Shown: piece by piece, positions 1 to 6,797 of the stretch
How positions within the stretch are numbered: position 1 is the first letter of the stretch
Layout of the letters: each line of letters starts with the position of its first letter
Assembly (NCBI GenBank): GCA_002429595.1
Contig: DJAM01000098.1
Location: 1-23,322, forward strand
DNA: 23,322 nt
Source: Coxiellaceae bacterium UBA6002
Lineage (GTDB): Bacteria > Pseudomonadota > Gammaproteobacteria > UBA6002
Reading direction: 5' to 3'
The notes under the pieces: model-generated
The model's database searches: none
Told to the model about the DNA's origin: nothing
What the model saw: the letters and a program-made list of their open reading frames with translations, nothing else
Translations under genes and position numbers: made by a program

Positions 1-29
1 TGGATTCCCGCCTTCGCGGGAATGACAGA
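1..29. repeat. Right half of a CATTCCCGCG-type palindromic repeat (REP-like), cut by the window edge
   Basis: Positions 4-11 (ATTCCCGC) and 16-23 (GCGGGAAT) form an 8-bp perfect hairpin with a 4-base loop, followed by GACAGA. The same unit recurs near 6735-6754, 13385-13404, 13433-13452 and 18317-18384. It ends exactly where the nlpD open frame begins, so the nlpD leader probably carries this element. The rest of the element lies outside the window. Confidence 0.8.
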
Positions 30-911
30 GTGGAAGGGAATGACAATACGTGCAGAAGTACGGTTATCTTTTGCGGTATTTTACTAGCAAGCCTGATGCT
101 AAGCGGTTGCATTATCTCTCGAGAAACCTGTGCCCCTGTCATCAATGCTTGGCAAGATCCTGAGGCAATTAAAAGCCGGTACCGCGTACAAAAAGATGAC
201 AGTATTTATTCGATCGCTTTGGGCTTTGATATGGATTACCGTGACCTAGCTCGAGCGAATCACTTAGCACCACCCTATCATTTAAAGCCAGGGCAAACAC
301 TGACAATGTGTGTGACTCCATCGCAGACACGTGATTCCCCGGTAGAAGTTTTCCCAGTGAAAGACATTTGTTCACTGGAGTTACCTGCTCAAAGTGGCCA
401 TCAAACAATTATTCAAGAAGACCTGGTGCTGCCTGAGGCGAATTTAAGCTGCCGAAGTTGCTGTCAGGACGACTTTGCAAAAAATTTATGTCTACCCACT
501 CCTTCAGAAAAGAGCTTTATGAAGGAGGAGGCGGTGATGCCTGCTAAAACAGGATGTTGGTGTTGGCCGGCTTGTGGTAAAGTAGTCAAAGAGTTCGCTT
601 TACAGACAGGCGGCAATAAAGGGATTGATATTGCAGGCCAACTGGGAGAACCGGTACGGGCTATCGCGCCAGGTAAGGTTGTCTATAGCGGCAACGGGCT
701 TCGCGGCTACGGCAATTTAATAATTATTAAACATTCTGATAATTATTTAAGCGCTTATGCCTATAATAAGAAGCTCTTAGTAAAAGAAGGGGATGTAGTG
801 AGATTGGGTACTGAGATTGCGAAAATGGGACAAAACGAATTAGGAGAAGTTTTGTTACATTTTGAGATACGTCGCAATGGCAAACCGGTCAATCCACTAC
901 TATATTTGTAA
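30..911 (+). CDS. nlpD: NlpD-like lipoprotein: LysM plus LytM (M23-type) domain, cell-division amidase activator
   Basis: Outer-membrane lipoprotein that in E. coli activates the amidase AmiC for septal peptidoglycan splitting. A hydrophobic signal ends in a lipobox (LSGC, lipidated Cys27). A LysM domain covers about residues 50-93 (YRVQKDDSIYSIA ... LKPGQTL). The C-terminal LytM domain (about 195-293) follows NlpD closely: NKGIDIAG, GLRGYGNLIIIKH and LHFEIRRNGKPVNPLLYL. The zinc-site pattern is degenerate: Asn-Lys stands where active M23 enzymes have a His, and the usual YAHN is YAYN, so it is probably a regulator rather than an enzyme. The first in-frame start candidate is GTG at 30, but the frame stays open upstream through the repeat, so the true start may lie outside the window. 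It sits directly before rpoS, the conserved gammaproteobacterial order. In E. coli the main rpoS promoter lies inside nlpD; I could not place one here. Confidence 0.9.
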   Translation: MEGNDNTCRSTVIFCGILLASLMLSGCIISRETCAPVINAWQDPEAIKSRYRVQKDDSIYSIALGFDMDYRDLARANHLAPPYHLKPGQTLTMCVTPSQTRDSPVEVFPVKDICSLELPAQSGHQTIIQEDLVLPEANLSCRSCCQDDFAKNLCLPTPSEKSFMKEEAVMPAKTGCWCWPACGKVVKEFALQTGGNKGIDIAGQLGEPVRAIAPGKVVYSGNGLRGYGNLIIIKHSDNYLSAYAYNKKLLVKEGDVVRLGTEIAKMGQNELGEVLLHFEIRRNGKPVNPLLYL

Positions 912-933
912 ATTTTAAATGGATTTAAAATTT

Positions 934-940
934 AAGGAGG
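934..940 (+). promoter_or_regulatory. Strong Shine-Dalgarno that decides the rpoS start
   Basis: AAGGAGG at 934-940 is a full match to the anti-Shine-Dalgarno complement. It lies 5 bases before GTG at 946, and it lies inside the reading frame if the upstream ATG at 919 is used. The ATG at 919 has no comparable site (only A/T-rich sequence). Initiation at GTG 946 is therefore favoured. Confidence 0.75.
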
Positions 941-945
941 CACCT

Positions 946-1980
946 GTGGCTAGGAAACGTAAAGAAATTAGCGTTGAAGGTGAAAAGGATTTCACTGAAA
1001 CACCAGCCGAATCGACAATCGAAGACGAGATTGAACTCGACGAAGATTTCGGTCGAATTGAATCCGATGAAGAAATTCCAGAAGAACCTGAAGAGCAAGA
1101 AAAGACAGAATTCAAAGAAATTATTAGTCGAAACCGCGCCAAGCCAAAGCAATTTGATCCCACTCAAATGTACCTCAACGAGATTGGCTTCACCGAACTT
1201 CTGACTGCCAAAGAAGAAATTAGCTTATCTAAGGCTGCCCATAAAGGGGATGAAGCTTCCCGGGCGAAAATGATTGAAAGTAATCTACGCCTCGTCGTTA
1301 AAATTGCTCGTCGGTATATTGGTAGGGGCTTAGCTTTTTTAGACTTAATCGAAGAAGGCAATTTAGGCTTAATGCATGCCGTTGAAAAATACGATCCAAA
1401 TCGTGGTTTTCGATTCTCGACCTATGCCACTTGGTGGATTCGTCAAACGATTGAGCGCGCTATCATGAACCAAAGCCGAACCATTCGTTTACCAATTCAC
1501 GTGGTAAAAGAATTAAATACCTACCTTCGTGCTGCTCGTTCCTTAACTCAAAAACTTGATCATGAACCATCTTCTGAAGAAATCGCAGAATTGGTCGACA
1601 AACCTCTCAGCGAAATTCAAAGAATGCTGGAACTTAATAAAGACGTTACCTCAATCGACGTGCCACTATCGCAGGAAACCGACAAGCCCTTAGTAGAAGT
1701 CATCGCAGATGAAACCAACCAAGATCCAGTCGATATCCTTCAAGATGCTGACTTACTTGATCAAATTGATCGCTGGATGAGTCACTTAAGTGATAAACAA
1801 CAAGAAGTGTTATCACGCCGTTATGGTTTAAGAGGTTTCGATCGCGAAACTCTAGAAGATGTTGGCAAAGCAATTGGTCTGACTCGTGAACGGGTGAGAC
1901 AGATTCAGTTCGAAGCATTACGAGAATTACGTGATATTTTGAAGCGGCATGGTATTGATAAAGAATTGATTAAGGAATAA
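946..1980 (+). CDS. rpoS: RNA polymerase sigma factor RpoS (sigma-38)
   Basis: Stationary-phase and general stress sigma factor. From GTG 946 the protein has 344 residues, close to the usual 330-345; the longer frame from ATG 919 would add nine residues that overlap the Shine-Dalgarno. An acidic N-terminal stretch is followed by region 1.2 (DPTQMYLNEIG). Region 2 contains NLRLVVKIARRYIGRGL, DLIEEGNLGL and FRFSTYATWWIRQTIERA. Region 3 starts around RLPIHVVKELN. Region 4 has the helix-turn-helix ETLEDVGKAIGLTRERVRQI. The core of regions 2 and 4 is intact. It lies 34 bases after nlpD in the same direction, the standard arrangement. An RpoD assignment is excluded by the short N-terminus and the nlpD linkage. 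In Legionella and Coxiella relatives RpoS controls the switch to the transmissive form; that role here is inferred. Confidence 0.95.
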   Translation: MARKRKEISVEGEKDFTETPAESTIEDEIELDEDFGRIESDEEIPEEPEEQEKTEFKEIISRNRAKPKQFDPTQMYLNEIGFTELLTAKEEISLSKAAHKGDEASRAKMIESNLRLVVKIARRYIGRGLAFLDLIEEGNLGLMHAVEKYDPNRGFRFSTYATWWIRQTIERAIMNQSRTIRLPIHVVKELNTYLRAARSLTQKLDHEPSSEEIAELVDKPLSEIQRMLELNKDVTSIDVPLSQETDKPLVEVIADETNQDPVDILQDADLLDQIDRWMSHLSDKQQEVLSRRYGLRGFDRETLEDVGKAIGLTRERVRQIQFEALRELRDILKRHGIDKELIKE

Positions 1981-1990
1981 TTGTTCCTCG

Positions 1991-2027
1991 TTTCACCCAG
2001 GGTACTTAAAATGTAGTCTGGGTGAAA
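1991..2027 (+). terminator. Hairpin between rpoS and the convergent J-domain gene, partly built from a repeat half
   Basis: TTTCACCCAG (1991-2000) pairs perfectly with CTGGGTGAAA (2018-2027) across a 17-base loop. There is no clean T-run directly after the stem, so efficiency as an intrinsic terminator is uncertain. The right part (AAAATGTAGTCTGGGTGAAA, 2008-2027) matches the terminal arm of the repeat element at 8758-8909 (AAAATGTAGCCTGAGTGAAA) with two differences. Confidence 0.5.
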
Positions 2028-2041
2028 TCCACCGAATTAGT

Positions 2042-3664
2042 TTATTTAGGCTGAATCCCATTATTAGTTGGCGGGGAAGGTGGACCTTTCTTTTGTCGTT
2101 TTTCACCAGGTGCCGAATGTTGGGGAGGTGGCAGTTTCCCATTTGGATTTTGCCCAACATCTGAATTTGGCACAAATTGATAGAACTTACTAAAGCCTAA
2201 AGGAAGAACTGGTTGAGTTCCAGTTGGCAAAGCTGGCGAGAGTTCTCGCGGTACAGATAGTGGTAGGCGTGGAAGAGCTAGCAGTGGCCGAGAATTTAGG
2301 CCAATTTTTTTCGCAAATTCTGGATAGTTGGCAATCAGTAACGGGCCAGGGAGCTGATGCATCGAATTTGATTCATAAAGTAGAGCTAGACATTGCTCTT
2401 TAGTAAGAGTTTCTGCTAGTAAGTCTAAAAATGGATTTAAAAAATCTGAGCTTCGGTTCCAAACAAGATGTATGCAATTATTCCTAAATCCATCCTTCCA
2501 CAGAAAAAGATCTGAAATGACCTTAAGCAGACATTTTGTGATGGCAATTGTCATTGTGATCGGAAAGACGATTTTTAATACAGCAAAATAAATTGATACT
2601 AAACTTTCAAATGGCAGTGAAGGTAATGGCTTGGATACGGCAAATTGAAGTAAACCCTCCAAAAGTGTAGGATTATTCATTACCACACTAAGAAGTATAT
2701 CTTGGGTTAATTGGATTCCAAGAGAATCTAAAGACTGCCAAATTGGTAGGGCAGAAGCGCCGTCTTTCACATAAGTTATGAATGCTGTGATGATTGCAGA
2801 TATTTTGTGTGCAGAGTAATTCTGCGCTCTGAACCCCAATTCTTGTAGCTTCGAAAGATAGCAATCGCTTGGCATTGGGACGTTAGTCAATGTCGCTTGG
2901 CTCTTTAGGGCGGTATATTTCATTAACAAATGACAAATAAAATCAGCACCGCCTTCGCAATAATTGCTAATTAGTAAGATTAAATTTTTTCGTTTAACTT
3001 CGGTTAGATTAGAAAAAAGAGCATGAATGATCGCTAGCTCAAAGAGTGGATATCGAGGATCTAACAATATTGTAGTTACAAAAGCTGGGAGTGTAGATGC
3101 CGCGAGTTGCCTTCTAGCTGAAAATGAGTTGAGTTGCCCTACTTTCTGAGTAAGAAAACTAAAAATCTCTTGATCATAGAAATCTACAGCAATTTGGTAG
3201 ATAAATCCTTGATGCAGTAGTGCTGCAATAACCTGAGCGTTATACATAGAGAAAAACGCTGTCACAAGATCCAGACGTTTCATCGCAATCGCTAACTCTA
3301 AAGCAGTGATATTGGCTTTTCGATTCTCGAGTTTATAACTAAAGCGCCTGCAAGTATATGTAGGATCGAAGCATCTTTGAACGCAATCGGTAATTGCTTG
3401 AGCATTCCCAGCCACAGTTGCTTTGAATAAGTTTATAGCCAGTCTTTCTTTATCGTATTCGGCTCTTTTTTCCTCATCTATAAGTACATCTCTTGCTTCG
3501 TTTACTTTTTTAAAAGCAGCGTTGGCCTCAGGAGTTCCGCCCTGCTTATCAGGATGGCTTTCTAAGGCTTTTTTTCTAAATGCTGCTTTGATTTCATCTA
3601 GAGTTGCTTGTGGACTAACGCCAAGAATGGCATAAAAATCATCTTCTTCAGCTGGTATCTGCAT
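2042..3664 (-). CDS. J-domain protein with a long unrecognised helical body and proline-rich tail; candidate host-directed protein
   Basis: 540 residues. Residues 9-70 form a clear J-domain (FYAILGVSPQATLDEIKAAF, HPD at 37-39, then a third helix ending in a YDKERLA-type end), so it should stimulate the ATPase of an Hsp70. The Gly/Phe region, zinc fingers and C-terminal substrate domains of DnaJ are absent, so this is a class C J-protein, not the DnaJ chaperone. Residues about 75-140 (AGNAQAITDCVQ, NITALELAIAMKRLDLVTAF) resemble degenerate ankyrin-type helices. The last ~80 residues are rich in Pro, with a basic patch EKRQKKG near the C-terminus that could be a nuclear-localisation-like cluster (speculative). 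GAGAG lies just before the ATG. It follows the CBS and DUF378 genes on the same strand after 84 bases. The domain mix suggests a secreted effector, but no signal peptide is visible and the function is unknown. Confidence 0.75.
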   Translation of the reverse strand: MQIPAEEDDFYAILGVSPQATLDEIKAAFRKKALESHPDKQGGTPEANAAFKKVNEARDVLIDEEKRAEYDKERLAINLFKATVAGNAQAITDCVQRCFDPTYTCRRFSYKLENRKANITALELAIAMKRLDLVTAFFSMYNAQVIAALLHQGFIYQIAVDFYDQEIFSFLTQKVGQLNSFSARRQLAASTLPAFVTTILLDPRYPLFELAIIHALFSNLTEVKRKNLILLISNYCEGGADFICHLLMKYTALKSQATLTNVPMPSDCYLSKLQELGFRAQNYSAHKISAIITAFITYVKDGASALPIWQSLDSLGIQLTQDILLSVVMNNPTLLEGLLQFAVSKPLPSLPFESLVSIYFAVLKIVFPITMTIAITKCLLKVISDLFLWKDGFRNNCIHLVWNRSSDFLNPFLDLLAETLTKEQCLALLYESNSMHQLPGPLLIANYPEFAKKIGLNSRPLLALPRLPLSVPRELSPALPTGTQPVLPLGFSKFYQFVPNSDVGQNPNGKLPPPQHSAPGEKRQKKGPPSPPTNNGIQPK

Positions 3665-3749
3665 AGTACTCTCAAATATGTTTTATTTCTCTCAAGAGAT
3701 TTATAAAAATTTAGTATTTTAATGGAAATTTCAAATTGTTCAAGTACTT

Positions 3750-3965
3750 CTAAACAGGAGGCTGTAAAGAGCTGATCAGGCGACCGATCCGAAAGCATAA
3801 ATAGATAGCGGCCAGCCCAATCAATAAAAATAGAAGGTGTGCAAAAACGATGTTATCAGAGAATAGCCAGATAATGACATCAAGGTCAAAGACTCCAACT
3901 AGACCTAGATTTATACCACCAAGAATGAGCAGAATAAGAGCAATCATATCGAAAGTTCGCCACAT
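3750..3965 (-). CDS. Small DUF378-type inner-membrane protein
   Basis: 71 residues with two membrane segments (about 7-28 and 38-60) joined by a short loop. The pattern MIALILLILGGINLGLVGVF is typical of the DUF378 family (YuzA-like), whose function is unknown. The TAA stop of the upstream CBS gene directly abuts this ATG (TAAATG), and the Shine-Dalgarno GAGAGGAAAG lies in the end of that gene, so the two are probably translationally coupled and form an operon. Confidence 0.8.
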   Translation of the reverse strand: MWRTFDMIALILLILGGINLGLVGVFDLDVIIWLFSDNIVFAHLLFLLIGLAAIYLCFRIGRLISSLQPPV

Positions 3966-4556
3966 TTAAACTTTCCTCTCTTTGCTTAACTCTAAAATGC
4001 CTTCTGGAGACTTCATGATCAAGGAGCTAATGTCAGCATGAAGTTGTCGGCTGACCTGAGATGCTGAAAATAAACCTTTAATCAGGTGCTTATCCTCTTT
4101 GGTCCGCTTGACCACCAATATATAGTTGACCGCGTGCTCTTTAAACGTATTCACAATATGACCTACTCGAGCGTTTTTAAGGTGAGCGATGTCGATAACT
4201 ACGATTTTATTGTGTGGTTTCATTAACATTTCGACAGTTACTTCTTCCCGATCTAAGCTATTTTCCTGCATTAGCGTCAGGGGCTTCTCGCTTAGGAGAT
4301 CCTCGTGGCTGACCAATCCGACAATTCTCCCTTTATCTTCTACCAATAACATAGGTAAATGGAGCACTTTAATATCGTGAATAGCCTCGTCAACGGTAGT
4401 TTGTGGCGAAATTGTAGCAGGTGCACTTTTGCTGAAATCAAAGAATATGCTCCTGGCTGTATCTTCAAAGTGCACGAGTTCAGGCAAGTCGGATGTTGGA
4501 TCGACCGCATTTTGTGCTAGTAACGTCCTAGTTGGTATTGTTTCATATAAAGGCAT
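3966..4556 (-). CDS. CBS-domain pair protein
   Basis: 196 residues. CBS 1 lies at about residues 50-95 (ISPQTTVDEAIHDIK, LPMLLVEDKGRIVGLVSHEDL) and CBS 2 at about 110-175 (NYILVVKRTKEDKHLIKGLF). Such pairs bind adenosyl nucleotides and sense energy state or modulate partners; no catalytic domain is attached. The open frame extends to a GTG at 4571, but ATG 4556 has AAGGA seven bases upstream, so I place the start there. It heads a minus-strand run with the DUF378 gene, and its leader overlaps the htpG promoter region on the other strand, so the two could be regulated together. The molecular role is unknown. Confidence 0.85.
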   Translation of the reverse strand: MPLYETIPTRTLLAQNAVDPTSDLPELVHFEDTARSIFFDFSKSAPATISPQTTVDEAIHDIKVLHLPMLLVEDKGRIVGLVSHEDLLSEKPLTLMQENSLDREEVTVEMLMKPHNKIVVIDIAHLKNARVGHIVNTFKEHAVNYILVVKRTKEDKHLIKGLFSASQVSRQLHADISSLIMKSPEGILELSKERKV

Positions 4557-4572
4557 AACAATTTCCTTCACA

Positions 4573-4598
4573 CTTGAATTTTCTTATTTGACCCATAT
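4573..4598 (+). promoter_or_regulatory. Sigma-32 (heat-shock) type promoter for htpG
   Basis: CTTGAA (4573-4578), 12-base spacer, then ACCCATAT (4591-4598), against the heat-shock consensus CTTGAA - 11 to 15 - CCCCATNT: 6/6 and 7/8 matches. It points toward htpG, a classical RpoH target, with a leader of about 150 bases. It lies just upstream of the divergent CBS gene. The match is by eye; use in vivo is inferred. Confidence 0.6.
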
Positions 4599-4758
4599 TA
4601 TATTTTAGCTATTTTTCTGTAACTATGTGATTGATCCGATTAAAATTTAGAGTTATTTGCTTTCAGGTAGCAGTATATTTTTTGTTTATTTTTAATATTT
4701 CATCTCTTCTGTGTCATCACACTAGAAGAGGCTCATCGACGTTTCAGGAGTTTTTTTA

Positions 4759-6645
4759 ATGAGTAACAAATCCCAAGAGACCATGGCTTTTCAGGCAGAA
4801 GTCAATCAGGTACTACACCTCGTCACCCATTCTTTATATAGCAATAAAGAAATCTTTTTAAGAGAGTTAATTTCAAATGCATCTGATGCTGCCGATAAAT
4901 TACGTTTTGAAGCGTTGACAGATCCTGCTCTATTTGAAAATGATCCTGATCTTAAAATTTGGATTAATGTTGATAAAGAAGCGCGTACGATTACGATTCG
5001 TGATAATGGTATTGGAATGAGTCGTGAAGAAGTCATTCAAAATTTAGGAACGATTGCGAAATCGGGTACTAAAGAATTTTTAAATAAGTTAACTGCAGCG
5101 CAAAGTAAAGATGCTCATTTAATTGGACAATTCGGTGTTGGCTTTTATTCTGCTTTTGTCGTAGCAGATAAAGTGACTGTAAAAACTCGTCGTGCTGGTA
5201 TGCAGAAAGACCAGGGTGTTTTTTGGGAATCGGAAGGGCAGAATAATTTTATCGTTGAAAATATTGATAAAGCAGATCGTGGCACTGAAATCACGTTGCA
5301 TCTTAAAAAAGAGGAAGATGAATTTTTAGAAGATTATCGTCTTCGCAACATCATTACCAAATATTCGGATCATATTTTGCTGCCTATCATGATGAAAGAA
5401 CATGTGCCAGAAAAGGCAAAAGAAAATGAAGAACCGCCAATAGAAGAGGTGACTGTCAACAAAGCCACCGCATTATGGACACTCCCAAAAAGTCAAATTA
5501 AGGATGAAGATTATATTGCATTATATAAGCACATTGCGCATGACTTTGAAGAGCCATTGACATGGTCGCATAATAAAGTGGAAGGTAATTTAGAATATAC
5601 AAGCTTGTTATTTATTCCAGGACGAGCGCCATTTGATATGTGGAATCGCGAACATTATAAAGGCTTAAAATTATATGTCCGCCGTGTTTTTATCATGGAT
5701 GATGCAGAGCAATTAATGCCTGCTTATTTACGTTTCGTTCGTGGTGTAGTGGATTCTGGTGATTTACCTCTAAACGTGTCTCGTGAATTATTGCAGAGCA
5801 ATCAAGTAATTGAATCGATTCGTACGGCAAGCACTCGTCGTGTTTTAGATATGTTAGATAAACTATCCAAAGACGAACCTGAAAAATTCAAAAAATTTAT
5901 CACCGCGTTTGGTCCAGTGTTAAAAGAAGGACCTGCAGAAGATCATACTAATCGTGAAAAAATTGCTAAATTATTCCGATTTTCTTCAACCCATGATGAT
6001 AATCCCGATCAAAATGTTTCTCTAGATGATTACATTTCAAGAATGAAAAGCGATCAGGATAAAATCTATTATGTCATTGCAGACGGTTTCTTTGCTGCAA
6101 AAAACAGCCCCCATCTAGAAATCTTCCGCAAGAAAGGCATTGAAGTTTTACTGCTAAGCGAGAAAATCGATGAGTGGTGGGTTGCACATTTAAATACTTA
6201 TGCAGATAAAAAACTTCAGTCTGTTACAAAGGGTGATCTTGACATAGACAAAGAGACACCTGAAGATGCGAAAAAGATTGAAGAGCAGTATTCGGATGTG
6301 ATTAAACGTATTAAAGATGCCTTAGGTGAAAAAGTGAAAGAGGTTCGTACGACCAATCGACTGACTGATTCACCCGCCTGTTTAGTCACGGAAGAAGATG
6401 AAATGAGCGCCCATTTGCAGCGATTACTCCAAGCATCCGGCCAGCCATTTCATGGCTCACAACCTATTCTAGAAATTAATCCAGACCATCCTTTGATCCA
6501 ACATTTAAAAAACACCAATGATAGTGAATTCAAAAATTGGAGTGAAATTTTGTTTGATCAGGCGTTGCTTGCGGAAGGTGGACAGTTGGAAGATCCAGGT
6601 AGTTTTGTGAAGCGAATGAATCAGTTATTAATCAAACAGATTTAA
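4759..6645 (+). CDS. htpG: HtpG, bacterial Hsp90 chaperone
   Basis: 628 residues, the normal HtpG length. The GHKL ATPase domain shows the catalytic and ATP-binding motif FLRELISNASDAADKLRFEA (E36, N40), DNGIGM (82-87), GTIAKSGTKEF, the lid and N-box GQFGVGFYSAF (123-133) and GTEITLHL. The middle domain contains the conserved YVRRVFIMDDAEQLMPAYLR and LNVSRELLQ. The C-terminal dimerisation domain is complete, ending in FVKRMNQLL. It acts in the cytoplasm as an ATP-driven dimer with DnaK and clients. AGGAG lies eight bases before the ATG. It is apparently a single-gene unit under the heat-shock-type promoter at 4573-4598; a repeat hairpin cluster follows at once and may end transcription. Confidence 0.98.
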   Translation: MSNKSQETMAFQAEVNQVLHLVTHSLYSNKEIFLRELISNASDAADKLRFEALTDPALFENDPDLKIWINVDKEARTITIRDNGIGMSREEVIQNLGTIAKSGTKEFLNKLTAAQSKDAHLIGQFGVGFYSAFVVADKVTVKTRRAGMQKDQGVFWESEGQNNFIVENIDKADRGTEITLHLKKEEDEFLEDYRLRNIITKYSDHILLPIMMKEHVPEKAKENEEPPIEEVTVNKATALWTLPKSQIKDEDYIALYKHIAHDFEEPLTWSHNKVEGNLEYTSLLFIPGRAPFDMWNREHYKGLKLYVRRVFIMDDAEQLMPAYLRFVRGVVDSGDLPLNVSRELLQSNQVIESIRTASTRRVLDMLDKLSKDEPEKFKKFITAFGPVLKEGPAEDHTNREKIAKLFRFSSTHDDNPDQNVSLDDYISRMKSDQDKIYYVIADGFFAAKNSPHLEIFRKKGIEVLLLSEKIDEWWVAHLNTYADKKLQSVTKGDLDIDKETPEDAKKIEEQYSDVIKRIKDALGEKVKEVRTTNRLTDSPACLVTEEDEMSAHLQRLLQASGQPFHGSQPILEINPDHPLIQHLKNTNDSEFKNWSEILFDQALLAEGGQLEDPGSFVKRMNQLLIKQI

Positions 6646-6650
6646 TCTAA

Positions 6651-6797
6651 ACATGTAGCCTGACTGAAACCCAGGAAAATCTTTGTCATTCCCGCGCAGA
6701 CGGGAATCTATGCTTCTAGTTGCGCAGGGGATGGATTCCCGCCTGCGCGGGAATGACAGAAGTTTCCTGGGTTGCACCGAGGCTACATTTTGGATCA
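6651..6797. repeat. Composite inverted-repeat (MITE-like) element, copy with diverged arms
   Basis: The outer arms are ATGTAGCCTGACTGAAACCC (from 6653) and the inverse ending at 6788 (GGTTGCACCGAGGCTACAT), with about four mismatches over 26 bp. Inside are two palindromes of the CATTCCCGCG family, ATTCCCGCGCAGACGGGAAT (6688-6707) and ATTCCCGCCTGCGCGGGAAT (6735-6754). The same architecture as 8758-8909. It lies between htpG and the 3' end of the F-box gene, and the last ~29 codons of that gene are read from it. Confidence 0.85.
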
